Of a stretch of 64,000 nucleotides of DNA, positions 50,124 through 64,000 are shown piece by piece. The notes under the pieces are model-generated. The model did not search any database. It worked only from the letters and a program-made list of their open reading frames with translations, and was not told where the DNA came from. Where the stretch lies: NCBI GenBank assembly GCA_028532985.1, contig JANCIK010000003.1, forward strand, positions 320,001 through 384,000, in the 5' to 3' direction. Origin of the DNA: Stropharia rugosoannulata. Lineage: Eukaryota; Basidiomycota; Agaricomycetes; Agaricales; Strophariaceae. Position 1 is the first letter of the stretch; the number at the start of each line of letters is the position of its first letter. Position numbers and translations under genes: made by a program.

Positions 50124-51186
50124 TGTCACCCTGTGTTATCTCATTATTGTTGATGACACGGGTACTTGGCTTCTGATGTCATGACTATAATAATTCATGT
50201 TTGGGGCTGAACAGGCGCAGCAAACGTGTAGTATACATAATAAGCTCAGTGCATATCTGTATACGTCTAATATTTGGTTCATCTACATGTGTCTGGCCAC
50301 AGTGTCCTGTATAAATAAAACACTTGATCAAAGTTACAAGCTCCTACAAGCTCAGTGGACCGTGAAATACAAATACATACATAAAGGCTGCTCCGGTCCA
50401 CCAGGAACATGATGCGTCAGAAGGTGTTAGTATCCTTATCAGGAAAGCGATAACTAATCATGAGTTCATTCCCAACTAGGCCATGGCGCCCATAAGTCGG
50501 TGCGCTACGTCCCAGGCAGGGCATATACATGCATATCTGACACTTCTTGGTTTGCGCCAACGCTCTCACTCTTTCCCCACCCTATCACCCCCTGATCAGC
50601 GATCGTCGACATCTCAATGCATTGCATCGTGTCCAGTCCTGTGTGCGCGTCAGTTCAGAGTCGGAGCTCCTTACTCCTCTCTCCTTTCCTGGTACGCGGC
50701 TGTCCCGGTCTGTCCACGGCGACCGGCAGCAAGAGATCCACAGCTTCATCCCTCTCATCCGCTAAGAGGGGTAGATAGCATACCGGCCGGAGTATGCGGC
50801 ATGCGATGTAGGATCCGGGAGCAAACGCTTAATCAACGACAATAAACCTAGATTGTCATTTGTATCCACCAAACAAGAAGTAGGCCAGGCGCGCGTCCGA
50901 CGCCCCATTCCAGCCGTTGCCCCGTAAGTATAGTACTGCGGCCAGGCTGGCTTGCGCGGGGCTCGCTCGGTGGGTGGCTCGTGGCGCTGGCACAATTTAT
51001 ATTGTATGTACTGTATATGTGGTTTGCGTCTTCTTGGAGACTCGACAGCTGGTTCATCAGTTTAACTTACTTTACTTTTGATGGATCGTTGGACTTGTCC
51101 TTATGTGCCGGCCGGCCTCCTCAGCGCACTTCATCGGGAAGGCGGCTAACCAGGTGGGATGCATCACCGGTCCATGCCAAGGTGAA

Positions 51187-51210
51187 CCTTGAGGCCTTGA
51201 GGCTTTGAGG
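51187..51210 (+). repeat. CCTTGAGG doublet, copy 2, with a third degenerate unit
   Basis: The same 16-mer as at 50108, followed by CTTTGAGG. Single CCTTGAGG octamers are also found at 52552 and 33009. Confidence 0.7.
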
Positions 51211-53042
51211 TTATGCTTCCGTGCTCATGAGGACTGCCTATCCATAAGGCACCCTTTCAATTTCCTTTTCTTTAAAATTTCTAAAGACATTGGTGAGTGC
51301 AAGGCTCATGACGATAAGCACAAGTCGCTCGGTAATTCAAGAGATTTATGAAAGACCGTGCAGCACATCTTTTGTGTCGGTCATTCAACTGGACGCAGGT
51401 GTATTGGAGCCGATTTCTGATTTCTTCGCACGCAACCCGCAACGCAACATATTGTGCGTGGGTGCACCGAGACCTACATACCTCGCTAGGACGTAGCGCA
51501 CCAATTAGCACAGTGCCGCCCACGGTTTTCCCAAACGGTGGAGCTCAAAGTAAATTTTCTGCATTTTAAGACAACGTTAGCTTTCGCCATTATAGATTGC
51601 AGGCGGCCTCGTTCCAACCGTTGTTCCGCTTTCCCCTCAAGGTTATACATGTGACAGGTGGACTTACATCAAAATGCGTCCTGTGCGGATGCCAGATAGC
51701 CTTGACTAGTCGCCTGGATGTTGAGATGCTCCAACACGCTCCACCTCTGACCAAACTATTTGTTCATTTGTTCGTAAAGTAAATGGCAGGCGACAGAAAA
51801 GACTGACAACTCCAGAACACGCGTTCTATGGACAACCGATGGTCACCCAGTCGCCTCCCATCGTCGGCCTCCCGCAGCACGGCGTGATCAAGTTTTCTAA
51901 ACAAAAGTGAACAGTTCTGCGGATAGTCTTCCGACACCATCAAGTTCATGTCCGAGAAAGCCAGAGGCGCGATAAAAGGCGTTCCGCTTCGGATTTTGTA
52001 GAGAACGAGCTTAAAAACAGCGATTAATGGGTAAGCGTCCTTGTGCACCACCTTGTCCGAATGGGACGCTTGATGGAAGACCTGTGGGACTGTTTAAGCC
52101 CTTTGGAGCTCAAGTCTGGTCTCCTGGGCTGCATGCCCGACTCCATGTGAGCCCGAAACGAGCCACTGTGCGTAGTGCTGAAGCCGTGAATGGAAGAGAT
52201 TCCAAGCCGGTTCGTGAGGGGGGTCTTGAAATCTCGATTGCTGATTGATTGCCTCAACAGATCCGACGTATCAATTAAGATTTGCTACATACATAAATGT
52301 TATTCAGCTTTGGCAGGCCTTGCTCGTTTTCTAATAAACTGATGACGACTTCGGATACACGCATATCGAAATACTGACCGAGCCTGAGTCTTACGTCAGG
52401 TAGTGACCAACAGGAGTGTATTCAGGACACTTGCTGCATGATTGAAAGGATCAGGAGGGATCTGAAGGCGTAGACTATGTATCACTCACTAGCTGGGCTT
52501 AAAGCATATAAACTACGGTATTGATTTGAGTATATAAGATGATCGATGAGGCCTTGAGGACCGAAAAGAACCTGGATCTCAGTCCACTCGCAACACCAGC
52601 TGACATACATATTTAGTGAAGAGCAATTGAGAGAAAACATCAGACATGCAACGAAGCAGTGCTGACATAGGCTCTTGTATTACATTAGCATCATAGGAAT
52701 CACTAGAAGCCTTCTACTCACTTCCATGAGCTCTGCCAGCTGACCTGCTTCGTCCAAGGATTTGAACACCGAACATCAACCAATGCACAATTCACCTGGG
52801 TATGTGTTGTGATTTCGGGAAAGAGTACCTCGGCCTTCTAGAAGTTCATCGTGATAGATCTTGTCTAGTCTAGTAACCGGTTAAAGGCCATAATGAGGGG
52901 GTCAGACACATCTTTATACGAATACGTACAAGCTTGTCAAGTCTGCCACATATCACATAGCCTACCAGACTGATAAGAATAACCAACCGAATAATTATTT
53001 AGAAAGGCGATGTATGTAAACGACACAAGTAATTACTTGCAA

Positions 53043-54619
53043 TTATAACAGAGTGACGTCGCCATTTCCCAAGTCTCGTCCTCGGGCAGCTGCTGCGGGA
53101 TTTGATGTAGGATTGCCGGTGTCGGTTGAAGTAGTCCTCGATAATCCTTCAGAAGGAAGAAGGGGGGAGGTTCGCTCTGCGACCGTAGCAGCATTCACAT
53201 CGACAAGTTCTTGGGCATCATCATCATCAACAAGCGTGAAGTCTGGTCCTTCAAGCACTGATCCATGATTGTCGGATCCCGTATTGAGACCTTGAGGGGC
53301 ATCATTGTTCTCCCGAGGCGCTGATTGAATAGGCGCTGCAGGTGACGTAGGAGATTTAAACGATAAAGACTGGGCGGCATGAACTTGAGATTGATGGGAG
53401 ATTGGGTTGATTTCAGGCCGCTGAAATGAAGCCGACTTATTTTTGCCAAGTTGTGGGCGATTGAATTTAGCATTGCCAAACCCTGTGTTTTCAAAGTCAC
53501 CGGTCGCCTCAGGTTCTTCCCCATGTGCAAGCCCAGCTGACTGCGAAAAATGACTAATAGGATTTGTCGTCGGCAGGCCACCAGATGGAATGCCTTGGTA
53601 GGCTCCGTTGGAAGAGCCTCTTTGTCCTCCAATATCCAGAGTGGAAGTCATGTCTTTTATCCAGTCCCAGGCCTCGCTTGCGTGATATTTCATGCTTTCG
53701 ACAGAAAATTGGGGAATCTGATCAAATCCCCTAAGCTGCAGCACGAAGCGGTTGTACAAGGTTCCGAGGATGGTGTACACCAGGAGGAGAACAAGAATGC
53801 TATGAGCATATTATAATTAGTTTATGAACAAGTTGTTCGAACTGTACCTACATGATTGCTATGGTAGTAAAGAAACCCCATATGAAGCCCCCTTCAGAAG
53901 TGGGACAGGCATGCTAGACAGCAAAGTTCAGTTATTAGAAATTTATCCAAAAATAACCACCGACAGGAGTCCGCCATTCGATTACATAGGCGCACGCGAC
54001 TTCATCCTCTCCAGGAGGTAGCTGAGCAAGCAAGCGAGGTGATCCTGAGCCCAATAAGGAAGTATCACAAACGAACGTAACCACGGATGAGGCTCGTATT
54101 TCTGTTGTTTCTCCGCCTGCTTTTGCTTTGCAGCGGGACCCACTTTCCATGAAAAGACGTGGTCGAGAGTCCACTACACTGATTGAGGTGTTGACTTTGC
54201 TACATGAGGATACTGAGCATAGTTTAATGAGACTTGACATTCAAGTTGGCCAACGTACCCCATTACAAAATCTCCGTGACCGCGTCGGACAAAAGCGCCC
54301 ACATCCCCAGCATTAATGGTGTCGTCCTTTATTCCAAACAGGTCCGTTCTAACGTTTTGACAGGCATTTATCCATATCGACTGGTTGGTTGAAGTCTTCA
54401 CTTCGTAATCTTGGCTGTTCATGCAACAGGGTTAGACCTTTCGGTTCGTACAATTTAGGGACTTCGCCATGACGAAGGTGAGTACCTCGCTTTGAGAGGG
54501 TTTAAGTCGTAGTATTTGCCGTTGTCATGGACTGTGCATGGCTGCTCTTCGGCCAGAACACCGATATGCACGAAGAACAAAAGTAGGAGGGCTCTAGTGA
54601 TTGTCGGACAAGAAAACAT
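53043..54619 (-). CDS. Type I membrane protein with mannose-6-phosphate receptor homology (MRH) domain
   Basis: Likely a Golgi/endosome sorting receptor in the manner of yeast Mrl1. ATG 54619 begins a signal peptide (MFSCPTITRALLLLFFVHIG). The MRH-type luminal domain has Cys pairs and family-like segments: QPCTVHDNGKYYDLNPL, SIWINACQNVRTD, MESGSRCKAKAGGETTEI, SSVVTFVCDTSLLG, ACAYVIEWRTPVAC-type. One TM helix follows, joined across an intron: GGFIWGFFTTIAI | IILVLLLVYTILGTLYNRF. The cytosolic tail contains LRGFDQIPQFSVESMKYH, which I know from other basidiomycete members, and a long disordered end (TSPAAPIQSAPREN, DDDDAQELVDVNAATV). Five or so introns. It is divergent from the complex I gene with 131 bp between start codons. 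Confidence 0.8.
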
Positions 54620-54750
54620 AGGAGCTCAAGCTGAGTATAGGCGCTGTCACATTGACGTGGTCGTCACAGTCGTCTTCTGAATCAGTCACACAAGGTTTGT
54701 GACAGCGTTTCCCGCCAAACCCCGGTTGTAGAGCTCTATCCACAGCGACG

Positions 54751-56786
<2,036 letters not shown>

Positions 56787-58831
56787 TCATTTAATCAAAC
56801 TAGATGTCGTATTGGGAAATTTCGCACGAAAATGTCCAATCCTCTCACTTCCGTTTTCTCTGTTTTGCGAGATTTAAGCATCAAGACCGGTGGTGATACT
56901 TCAATGGGGCTCTGCGCCTCTTATCAATCGGCCACATGTCATTGTTTTTTTATCTACGAAACTGTCTGGATTTCATCAAGGGCTGAACAGATTTCTTCGT
57001 CAAGTCGAACTTGGACGAAACTTGGACGGACGTACTTCAAAGTCATTATTCATGACCTTCAGGGATTTTGTTAGCCGGAGATACACTGACAATCACAAAA
57101 CTGGGCCTAATTCGACGAGGTTTTGCCAGACAAGGTGTACCAAAGTTGAGCATTGTCAACTGCCTCAGTGATTTCCTTCTCTTTTTCGCTTCCTGCTGTC
57201 TTCTTTGCGTCCTCGACTTGCTCTGGTAGTTTGAACTCCTTAGATTTCCGGACAATATCATTATACCGCCAAACCCGATTAATTCAACATGAATTCTAAA
57301 TCTGTTTTTTTAACTGCCCTATCTTATTCGCCGGAGCAAGCCATCACCGACAACTACGACGATTACGGAGCGGTGTTATCTATGTCAGCATATTGTCAAC
57401 CAAAATCTAACGATCATACGACGACCGACGTCGGTTCTGCAACGTTTCAACCCCATCCTCCGTTCACACTCCATGGCTGATGGACCATCATGTCATTGCT
57501 CGTTATTTTCAACTGACCGTTCTAAATATTTACTCTAGTTGAACCAGCACACGCACGCTTTCTGTCCCTGGTCCAAATTGCCGGCGCCTAATCAAATGAC
57601 CTAGGGCGTGTTACGTTTTATTGACATACGCAAGCTGGTTCTCCACGATTTTAGATAAGATGATAGGTCAAGAGACATTACACTAACGCTTGTCCAGCTA
57701 ACTGGTGCAAACAAACTCGCAGTCGCTTATTGGTAAGTAATCGCTCATGTTCATGTTTCAGTTTGACTGACTTATTTGCCAGGCAAGTCCTTAAATAACC
57801 TAAGACATGTGCCAATTTCAAAAGGTCTACTCCTTTATCGATAGCCATCATACATGATAAGGGCTCGAGTACGCCAATTTTAATTGCGAAGAGCGGATGC
57901 ACATTTTTTGCTAATATGTACGTTCTCAATTCATTTGTCAATGCATTGAAATATTCATTACCTCCATCAAACGAGAGTTTATGAAGACATGAAAGCTAAC
58001 TTAATTTCTTTCTGGACCATCTTATCTCATGAACTACAAATACGGGAGAAATCATCAGTGCCTACATGGCCAGACATGTTGAACGGCTTCCCTGCGACTA
58101 CGTGAAAAATGTAGACCGAGGATCATACTCATGAAGGATATGATAGTAAAAGAAAACTTGTACGAATATATCTAATAATACTAAATTTGGAAATGTAGGT
58201 TTTCACTGCTTTCGATCTGCCTTCATTCCTGAGCGTGTGCACGTCGATTCTCCGTAATCCCATTAACCTTGTCTGAAGTTATCTCAAAGCAATATAGAAA
58301 TGAGCCGATTGTAGTCAAAAGAAGCCTCAGTGCTGCGCGGTTGAGGTTTGTTAAATGTTGTGAACGACCAACTTCTTTGACCTGTTACGTCAGGTAAAAT
58401 ACAGGGATGTCCAGGACGGCAAATTACTAGTCAGCTGCTTTGTCAGTCGCTATTCAACTATGAGAAATTTACGACAGTTTTGAATAGTATGACACCCAGG
58501 ATCTGGTCAAACAAAGTTACGCCTAAAGTCATAGTGGATAACGTTGCAAAAATCTCGAGTAGACCTTGAAATATACTACTCTAGACTCCCAAATGTCTTT
58601 GAATATAATACACTGAAACTTAGAGTTTGTAACAGAGACCATCAAGAGACCATGAGCAAAATCAAAGGCCTAACTTGGGCCTGACGGGAATGAGGGAACG
58701 TGGCTGTGCAACTACAGTTTGGTTACCGCCAGGCCGCCAAATAATAATTAGCGGTTCAAGCACTCACCAACTTGTTTTTCAAAGTTCCAACTTGGTTCCA
58801 ACCTGTTTCAAACCTCCAGCTCCTTTATAAA
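56787..58831. other. Intergenic, 2 kb, with coding-like relic on the minus strand
   Basis: A minus-strand frame ending in TAG at 57107-57109 reads EFKLPEQVEDAKKTAGSEKE, then ITEAVDNAQLWYTLSGKTSS and Asn. It follows a possible acceptor (ATCTAAG) but no 5' exon could be found. A 63-codon ATG frame at 57289 has no family. A minus-strand frame at 57.68-57.94 kb lacks an ATG. The rest is AT-rich with nothing recognised. Confidence 0.45.
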
Positions 58832-60045
58832 ATGGCATCTAATCTCCTAGTCAAGTCAGTATGCAAAGCCATGGAGCGTATTGCACCGCTCCGATTGGCA
58901 GAAAAATGGGATAATGTCAGAACTACCGCCATCTACAGCTTCGTTCAGAGTGCTTAAAGTCGATGTAAACGTAATTTATAGGTTGGCCTGTTGCTCGGTT
59001 GGTCGTTTTCACCGTTCCGCAATAGTTTCAGATTGTCAATATGCATTATCAGAATCGCCAGTGCATAAGAAGGGGAGCAAGGTGCTTCTTACAATTGAGT
59101 AGGATTGGTTGGTTCGCGATGTACGGAACAGAAAGGACTAATATCGCAGATTAGCCTGACTTCTGCCGTCTTAGCAGAATCACTTGCGCAAGACGCCTCG
59201 GTCATTGTGTCCTATCATCCAACAATCTTCCAAGGATTGAAGTCGATCACTCTGTCCAATTCCCTACAAACTTCTCTTCTGCAATGCGCTGCTAATGGAA
59301 TTTCTGTGTATTCTCCTCACACTGCCCTGGATACTGTTTGGGGAGGCATCAACGACTGGTTGGCGGAAGGGCTCATGGGTGGAAAGGATAGCGGCCAAAT
59401 TCGCTCATTGGATGGCGACAAAGTAAATGGTGCCAGTGGCGAGAGTGAGGGAGGAACAGGAAGGTTGGTCACGCTGAACAGCGCGATAAGAATGGACGTT
59501 CTGGAAACCAGGGTGAAGTCGCATCTGAAACTGTCCCAAAGTTTGTGTCCTCTTCTTTCAAGCCCTAACACCGCGTGTTAACTCTTTTGAACATCGTGTT
59601 ATAATTGATAGTTCAAGTAGGATATCCTCGAGGCCAACCACGTTCATCACTGGTGCGCACTATAGCCATATGTGCTGGGTCTGGTGGCTCGATGCTTTCT
59701 GGTCAAGACGCGGATGTATATTTCACAGGCGAGATGCAACATGTACGGTTTCTCCCATCGCTGCCTGGTAATAAACTCATCGGCATGACCACAGCACGAG
59801 GTATTATCTGCAGTCGCAGCTGGTAAACACGTCATTCTCTGTAAGTGCTCACATAAATTTTATATCAATATTACCCACCCGGACTTTGCGAAGGTGGGCA
59901 CACTAATACCGAACGCGGTTATCTCCCTATTCTTGCATCAAAACTGAGGAACGAATTCATGGCCGAAGAGTACAAGGCACAAGGGCTTGAAGACGTAGAA
60001 ATTGTGGTTAGTCAAGAAGATCAGCATCCACTTCAGTTTGTATGA
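58832..60045 (+). CDS. NIF3: NIF3 / DUF34 family protein
   Basis: Conserved dinuclear-metal protein of the NIF3 family (called 'GTP cyclohydrolase I type 2' by some databases; the true activity is unsettled). About 285 aa in seven exons. The first exon starts MASNLLVKSVCKAMERIAPL. Two small introns frame the tiny exon giving NVGLLLE, then SPVHKKGSKVLLTI. Metal ligands are visible in order: ASVIVSYHPTIFQGLKS (His), VYSPHTALDTVWGGINDWL (His, Asp), and the C-terminal CGHTNTERGYLPIL (His, Glu). YFTGEMQHHEVLSAVAAG is intact once the CACAG acceptor is used. It ends QEDQHPLQFV, TGA 60043-60045. Probably cytosolic or mitochondrial. Confidence 0.9.
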
Positions 60046-62128
60046 ATTGGATCCTTGCTGGTAACGTTTGTTTTCGTACAACATTCATGTTAGAAAAAAA
60101 AATCGTTTCGGTTTTCACGGAAAAGCTAATTTTGACGAGTAAGAAACAATTGACTTGACTATGCAACAAGCGCGATATCAACCTCAGGTTTCCACACCAC
60201 AGATAACGATGCAGATAAATGATCCGTGCCGTTTACCGCAAGCGCCACGGAGCTTGGATGACAAAAAACCTCATAATAGCTCTCACTCCTCTCGCCAAAT
60301 TGTTACACAACAATCAAACCAGAACGAGTTGGTTTATATCGGGTCTCAACATGGATAGGTTTCGGCCGTTTGTCCGTAGTTCCGAGCGGCTTGCATGGTC
60401 CAGAGTGTTCCGTAGGGTTGATAGTGAAGCGTCCCAACGCCCGAAATCCAATTCGGTAATATATGAGGCAACTAGCTCTTCTTATTGCGATCCGGATGTA
60501 GATAACAATTGGAGATAGTGGGGTGTAGGAAAGGAGGTAAGGCAAGACCACGTCCAGCATGACGCCTCGAATGAGAAGTTTTTGGAATGGCATAGGGAAT
60601 ATGGAGTACCGTAGAATCCTTCCACTGAGTTCGCCAAGCACCAGTTCCCGGAGTCTAGCATTCCCAGGAGAGGAAACGTAGCATTCGGGAGCTCGAAGAG
60701 TCTACATCAGACCCCGCTGGACAGCTAAAATCAAAATCCTCCTGTTAGCATTTGTTTGTGCTTCATACAAGAGTATGTCAAAACCCACTTACGGCAGTAG
60801 CGGGGCGGGTGAACACACAGAACAATTACTGGTATCCAGAGTCGCTATTTGTTCATGACAGACTACTGCCCAAGAAAAGATAAGGCATACGTTTCTCTAC
60901 TTTTGAGCCTTTTTGCCTTGATTGATGAAAATATTCTGGACCCATACGTGACTGGACAGGAGGCCACTAGGATTGAGGAAGCACCAGGGCGGGCCTTGTA
61001 ACGGCAATAAAATCTGCAATGCTAAGTTGAGAAATGGCACTCCCTAACACAAGAAATTGATGTCAGGTGCGTGTCGCTTACTTTGGTTTAGGTGCATTGA
61101 AGAGCTCTAGACTCTAGAAGTGGTTGCAACACACATAAAGGCTGGTATATATGCGGTCTGACCCGGAATCAAGCAACAAGCAGAGAGAAGCGCTGCTGAT
61201 GTATAATCAGCCATGTTGTGGTTCAACATTCATGAAATTATAGTGAGAAGCATATGAAGCACATGAAAGAGCAGAGATCCCCGTCTTCTACTTATGAAAG
61301 GACTCTAGAGCTTTCTTCCAGGACGACGCCTCTGATGGATTATGATGCCCGATACTATGAGGCGCCAAAGCCGAGAATTGCGGTGAAATTGTAAGTCACC
61401 TTGCGGCCAAGGACACCCAGAAGCAGATAAAGAAGAAGTTAATCATACAGCAGCTTCTTGACCGGTTTGTCTATGTTGTTTACCAAGTAGGATGTGGCGG
61501 GACCAAGCGGAGAAGACGACATCATGGCCAAGTGCCGACCGGGCTTGGAGCGACCGAGTAGTTCAGGGAAGACAGTGCCCGCCGACGGTCTAGAGCTTCG
61601 AAGATGTCAGAAACTATGAACGGGACTAGGATGGCTAAGCAAATCGCATCAAGAGTTGGTTAATCATCTCTTGCCAGGTACTTAAAACCTGGACTTTGAA
61701 AATTAAATGGTCGAATTAGTTTCGTTCCATTCGGGGTAATTCCACCCTTAGTATGATGGTCAGTATGTCCGCCGCAATTACAACGTCTTTCACTCTTGGT
61801 GGAGAACCAAGAAACGACATAACAAACATACAGAAAACTCTTGAGACTCGTTGCCGGAGTTGATGATGACACCGATGATTGACTTCCAATTTCGTAAACC
61901 ATACTCGGTCACATGACCATGATTCAACGCGGTTGAAACTCAGAGGTGACGGGACCCGCGCGTTGCTCTTCGCTAATACTAATCGCAATTCTCCTTGACG
62001 TCTTATCTTCGACGGATTCTCACTCGACTCTTCATATTCTGGCTTTATCCAGGCGCTTTGCACATCTCGGGATACATAATTTCCTACTCTAATTCCTTTC
62101 CCCGATAATCGACTTCGATTCGAAGTGC
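60046..62128. other. Intergenic, 2.1 kb
   Basis: A minus-strand stretch at 60.3-60.7 kb reads CYVSSPGNARLRELVLGELS and FRALGRFTINPTEHSGP. It recalls the H2C2 region of a Ty3/gypsy element, but the zinc ligands are missing. Long minus-strand frames at 61.7-62.1 kb begin with non-ATG codons. The last 200 bp are the promoter of the TPX2-like gene. No RNA genes seen. Confidence 0.4.
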
Positions 62129-64000
62129 ATGATGCCACCCCCTACAATTTACGACCTTAGCTCGAGGCACTTCCCCGACGTCTCGGATTCATCCTTCTCC
62201 TTCCAGATACCAGGAAGCTCTCAAGATACCTATTTACTGGCAGACGACGGTCTCGACTTTTTTGCCGGGGCTGACTTAACTCGTGGAACGCCGCAGATCT
62301 CTCCAGTGCGAAGGTCGCGCCGTTTAGCAAGCAAGGGGGGTCCCACTCCAGGGCGGGGATTCGATACCGAAAGCGTCAACTCTATTGAGAGGAACCCTTC
62401 GCCATTCAAACAACCCGCATTTACTGTTGGGAAAGAAGTTACGGAGGTGGCACGCACTGATAAACCTGAACTTGGCAAACAGAGCATGAAGGTTCTGTCT
62501 AACCCGAGGTCTGCTGTAGAACGTCCAGCTCGACCTGCATCCGTTGATGATGCATCCTCCATATTACCAAAAGGCGTTGTCAGGGCAAGGAGGGACCGCC
62601 GAACAGATGCGCCTTTAGCTTTTCCATTTGATCGGGATTCTACTGGGACTGGAAGTAGCTGGGCGAAAGGGGGTAAGGAGACAACTCATGAGAAAAACCT
62701 TCCTTCGGAATCTGTCTTCAGTTTTATTAAACGGGACGAAAACAATGGTCTGGTAAGTCGCAGTGCCTAGGAGCTTGTTTTTTTCCCAACAGGTATCGTT
62801 CCTGAAGGTTTTACTCATTGGCTATCCACTTTTTTATTATTATAGAAATTTGCTCAAGATGGCCTGACTATGTCGCGAGAGCCATCAAGTCTGGCCGAGA
62901 TAAAGCCTAGCCGTCCGCAAAGGCTGGTCGGAGAACATTCGGGTCTTCCGCCCTCAGCGAAGTCGTCCCATTCTATAGACTTCAATGACGATGAATCCTC
63001 CGTGGATATGACTATGGGTCTGGCCAACGGTGCGGCAGAACGTTTGGTTCAATACAGTCAGAACTTAATTTACCCCTTTGGGTACGCTTCACTGTCAGAA
63101 TATGCTACGAATAAAACTGACAATAATAGTTCTAGAGCTGAAAAATTAAATCCCTCAGCCACGAGTTCCCACGATAAGGACAATGCAGGACTTGCCAAAC
63201 CATCGAGAGATAGGGTCGACCCTGATGAACCTTTAACTCTGTCACAAGTTTCCCCCAGAAAACGTCTATCTAGTGTTGATGCTGCTCCCACCCCACCGGT
63301 TAGCACTTCGACGTCGTTTGTGACGTCCGCAGGCAAGAGGCCGGCTTCTGTCGCATCCGAGAGCTCTTGCCGCAAGAAGAGTAGAACGCAGGGTCCATCC
63401 ACGGCAAATAACTCTTCTTCATCAAGCATAAGCCTCAATGTACGCGATGGTCGGCTTGCGTCAAGTTCCAAGGTAGAAGCTTCCAGACCTTCCAGTTTAA
63501 GGCGACCCGCCAAAGACACGGAAACTCTGCGCAAGAAGACAGGCATTAATGCAACTAGTCGCAGGGCGTCTACAGTTCGATCAAAGCGAGCATCCGGTAA
63601 TAATGGTGTAGCGCTGTCGAGATTGGCAACGTCTTCTAGCTCATTGTCTTCGACCAGCTCGAAAAGAACTGGACTAGGCCCATCAAGTGAAACCGCTCAG
63701 CTATCTGTAAGTTCGCTTATCTATTTAATTTTTAGAAATTTGACCGACGAAAAATGTAGGCGCTGACTGCTTCCTTGCGTGACGGAGAACAGAATTTATA
63801 CGCCGAACAGCAACAGCTTGCAAGTGGGAGCAAGGATGGAAGGGGGGAGGACGAGCCCCCGTCTCATTCACAAGCACTGTCACAATCAAGAAGTCAAAGA
63901 AAATATCGTCGCCCCATCCCAGACTACAAAGCCATGCACGCCGCTCAAGAAGCTAAACTTGCACTTCTCAAAGAGAATATCCATCCTACTATACCTCAGC
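62129..64000 (+). CDS. TPX2-like spindle/microtubule-associated protein (5' part, cut by window edge)
   Basis: Three exons are visible: 62129-62751, 62846-63706, and 63760 to beyond the window. ATG 62129 begins MMPPPTIYDLSSRHFPDVSD. Most of this part is disordered and rich in Ser, Lys and Arg, with short conserved bits: SQDTYLLADDGLDFF, ISPVRRSRRLASKGG, DESSVDMTMGL, RDRRTDAPLAF. The last exon contains QRKYRRPIPDYKAMHAAQEA followed by KLALLKENIHP, which resembles the TPX2-type microtubule/spindle domain as found in basidiomycetes. That makes it a likely spindle assembly or microtubule-binding factor. The body of the TPX2 domain lies to the right of the window, so the name is provisional. Confidence 0.65.

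Larger units (their letters stand above)
48725..53042. other. Gene-poor interval, 4.3 kb
   Basis: No gene could be supported. Overlapping frames occur on both strands at 50.5-51.1 and 51.8-52.3 kb but lack start codons, domains or splice logic. A minus-strand stretch at 51.8-52.05 kb (LVLYKIRSGTPFIAPLAFSD) looks mildly protein-like and may be a relic. CCTTGAGG-type repeats occur at 50108 and 51187 (listed). Short CCG runs are near 49735. Confidence 0.5.

Noticed and set aside
52027..52248. 73-codon plus-strand ATG frame MGKRPCAPPCPNGTLDG
   Set aside because: An equally long frame lies on the opposite strand, no homology is recognised and a GTAAG donor follows the ATG at once.
60303..60720. 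Ty3/gypsy H2C2-like fragment on the minus strand
   Set aside because: The pattern GNARLRELVLGE is suggestive, but the His/Cys zinc ligands, integrase core and LTRs are all absent.

Overview
The window looks like nuclear DNA of a basidiomycete fungus, probably an Agaricomycete. Most genes are cut by many short (about 50-60 nt) GT-AG introns. Genes lie on both strands, often in head-to-head pairs 130-180 bp apart. The gene content is fungal (CHS7 chitin synthase export chaperone, Gon7-like KEOPS subunit, secreted class 3 lipase, annexins with long disordered heads, TPX2-like spindle protein at the right edge). I saw no complete transposon, rRNA or convincing tRNA.

Layout. 1-4.5 kb: the start of a secreted protein, then two aldo/keto reductases (Kv-beta type) tail to tail. 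4.6-6.4 kb: an amidohydrolase. 6.9-10.1 kb: a large F-box protein. 10.1-14.9 kb: gene-poor. 15.0-17.8 kb: a Pumilio (PUF) RNA-binding protein. 19.1-23.5 kb: a compact translation/RNP block, LTO1 <-> GON7 (head to head), then mitochondrial uL2m <-> RVB2 (head to head). 24.8-25.2 kb: a small four-exon gene I assembled by hand. 25.6-28.8 kb: an RS-rich nuclear protein and a family-16 methyltransferase. 29.9-32.7 kb: a class 3 lipase and a thioredoxin with an altered active site. 33.7-35.1 kb: CHS7. 36.7-37.8 kb: an odd secreted protein with acidic, strongly cationic and proline-rich blocks. 38.6-43.3 kb: two tandem annexins. 43.3-46.6 kb: gene-poor. 46.6-48.7 kb: a Ser-rich, Cys-motif protein. 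48.7-53.0 kb: gene-poor. 53.0-56.8 kb: an MRH-domain receptor head to head with the 49-kDa subunit of complex I. 58.8-60.0 kb: NIF3. 62.1 kb to the end: a TPX2-like protein, cut by the window.

Functional links. The 19-23.5 kb block joins genes for ribosome recycling/Fe-S delivery (LTO1), tRNA t6A synthesis (GON7), mitoribosome structure (uL2m) and RNP/chromatin assembly (RVB2), with two shared short promoters. The 53-57 kb pair also shares a promoter. CHS7, the lipase, the MRH receptor and the secreted cationic protein belong to the secretory pathway.

Most unusual signals: an apparent 2-nt microexon in the complex I subunit gene, the secreted charge-segregated protein at 36.7 kb, the SGPC thioredoxin, two probable GC-AG introns, a perfect 26-nt palindrome in a CHS7 intron, and divergence of calcium sites between the tandem annexins. 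All gene models were spliced by eye, so exon ends are predictions.
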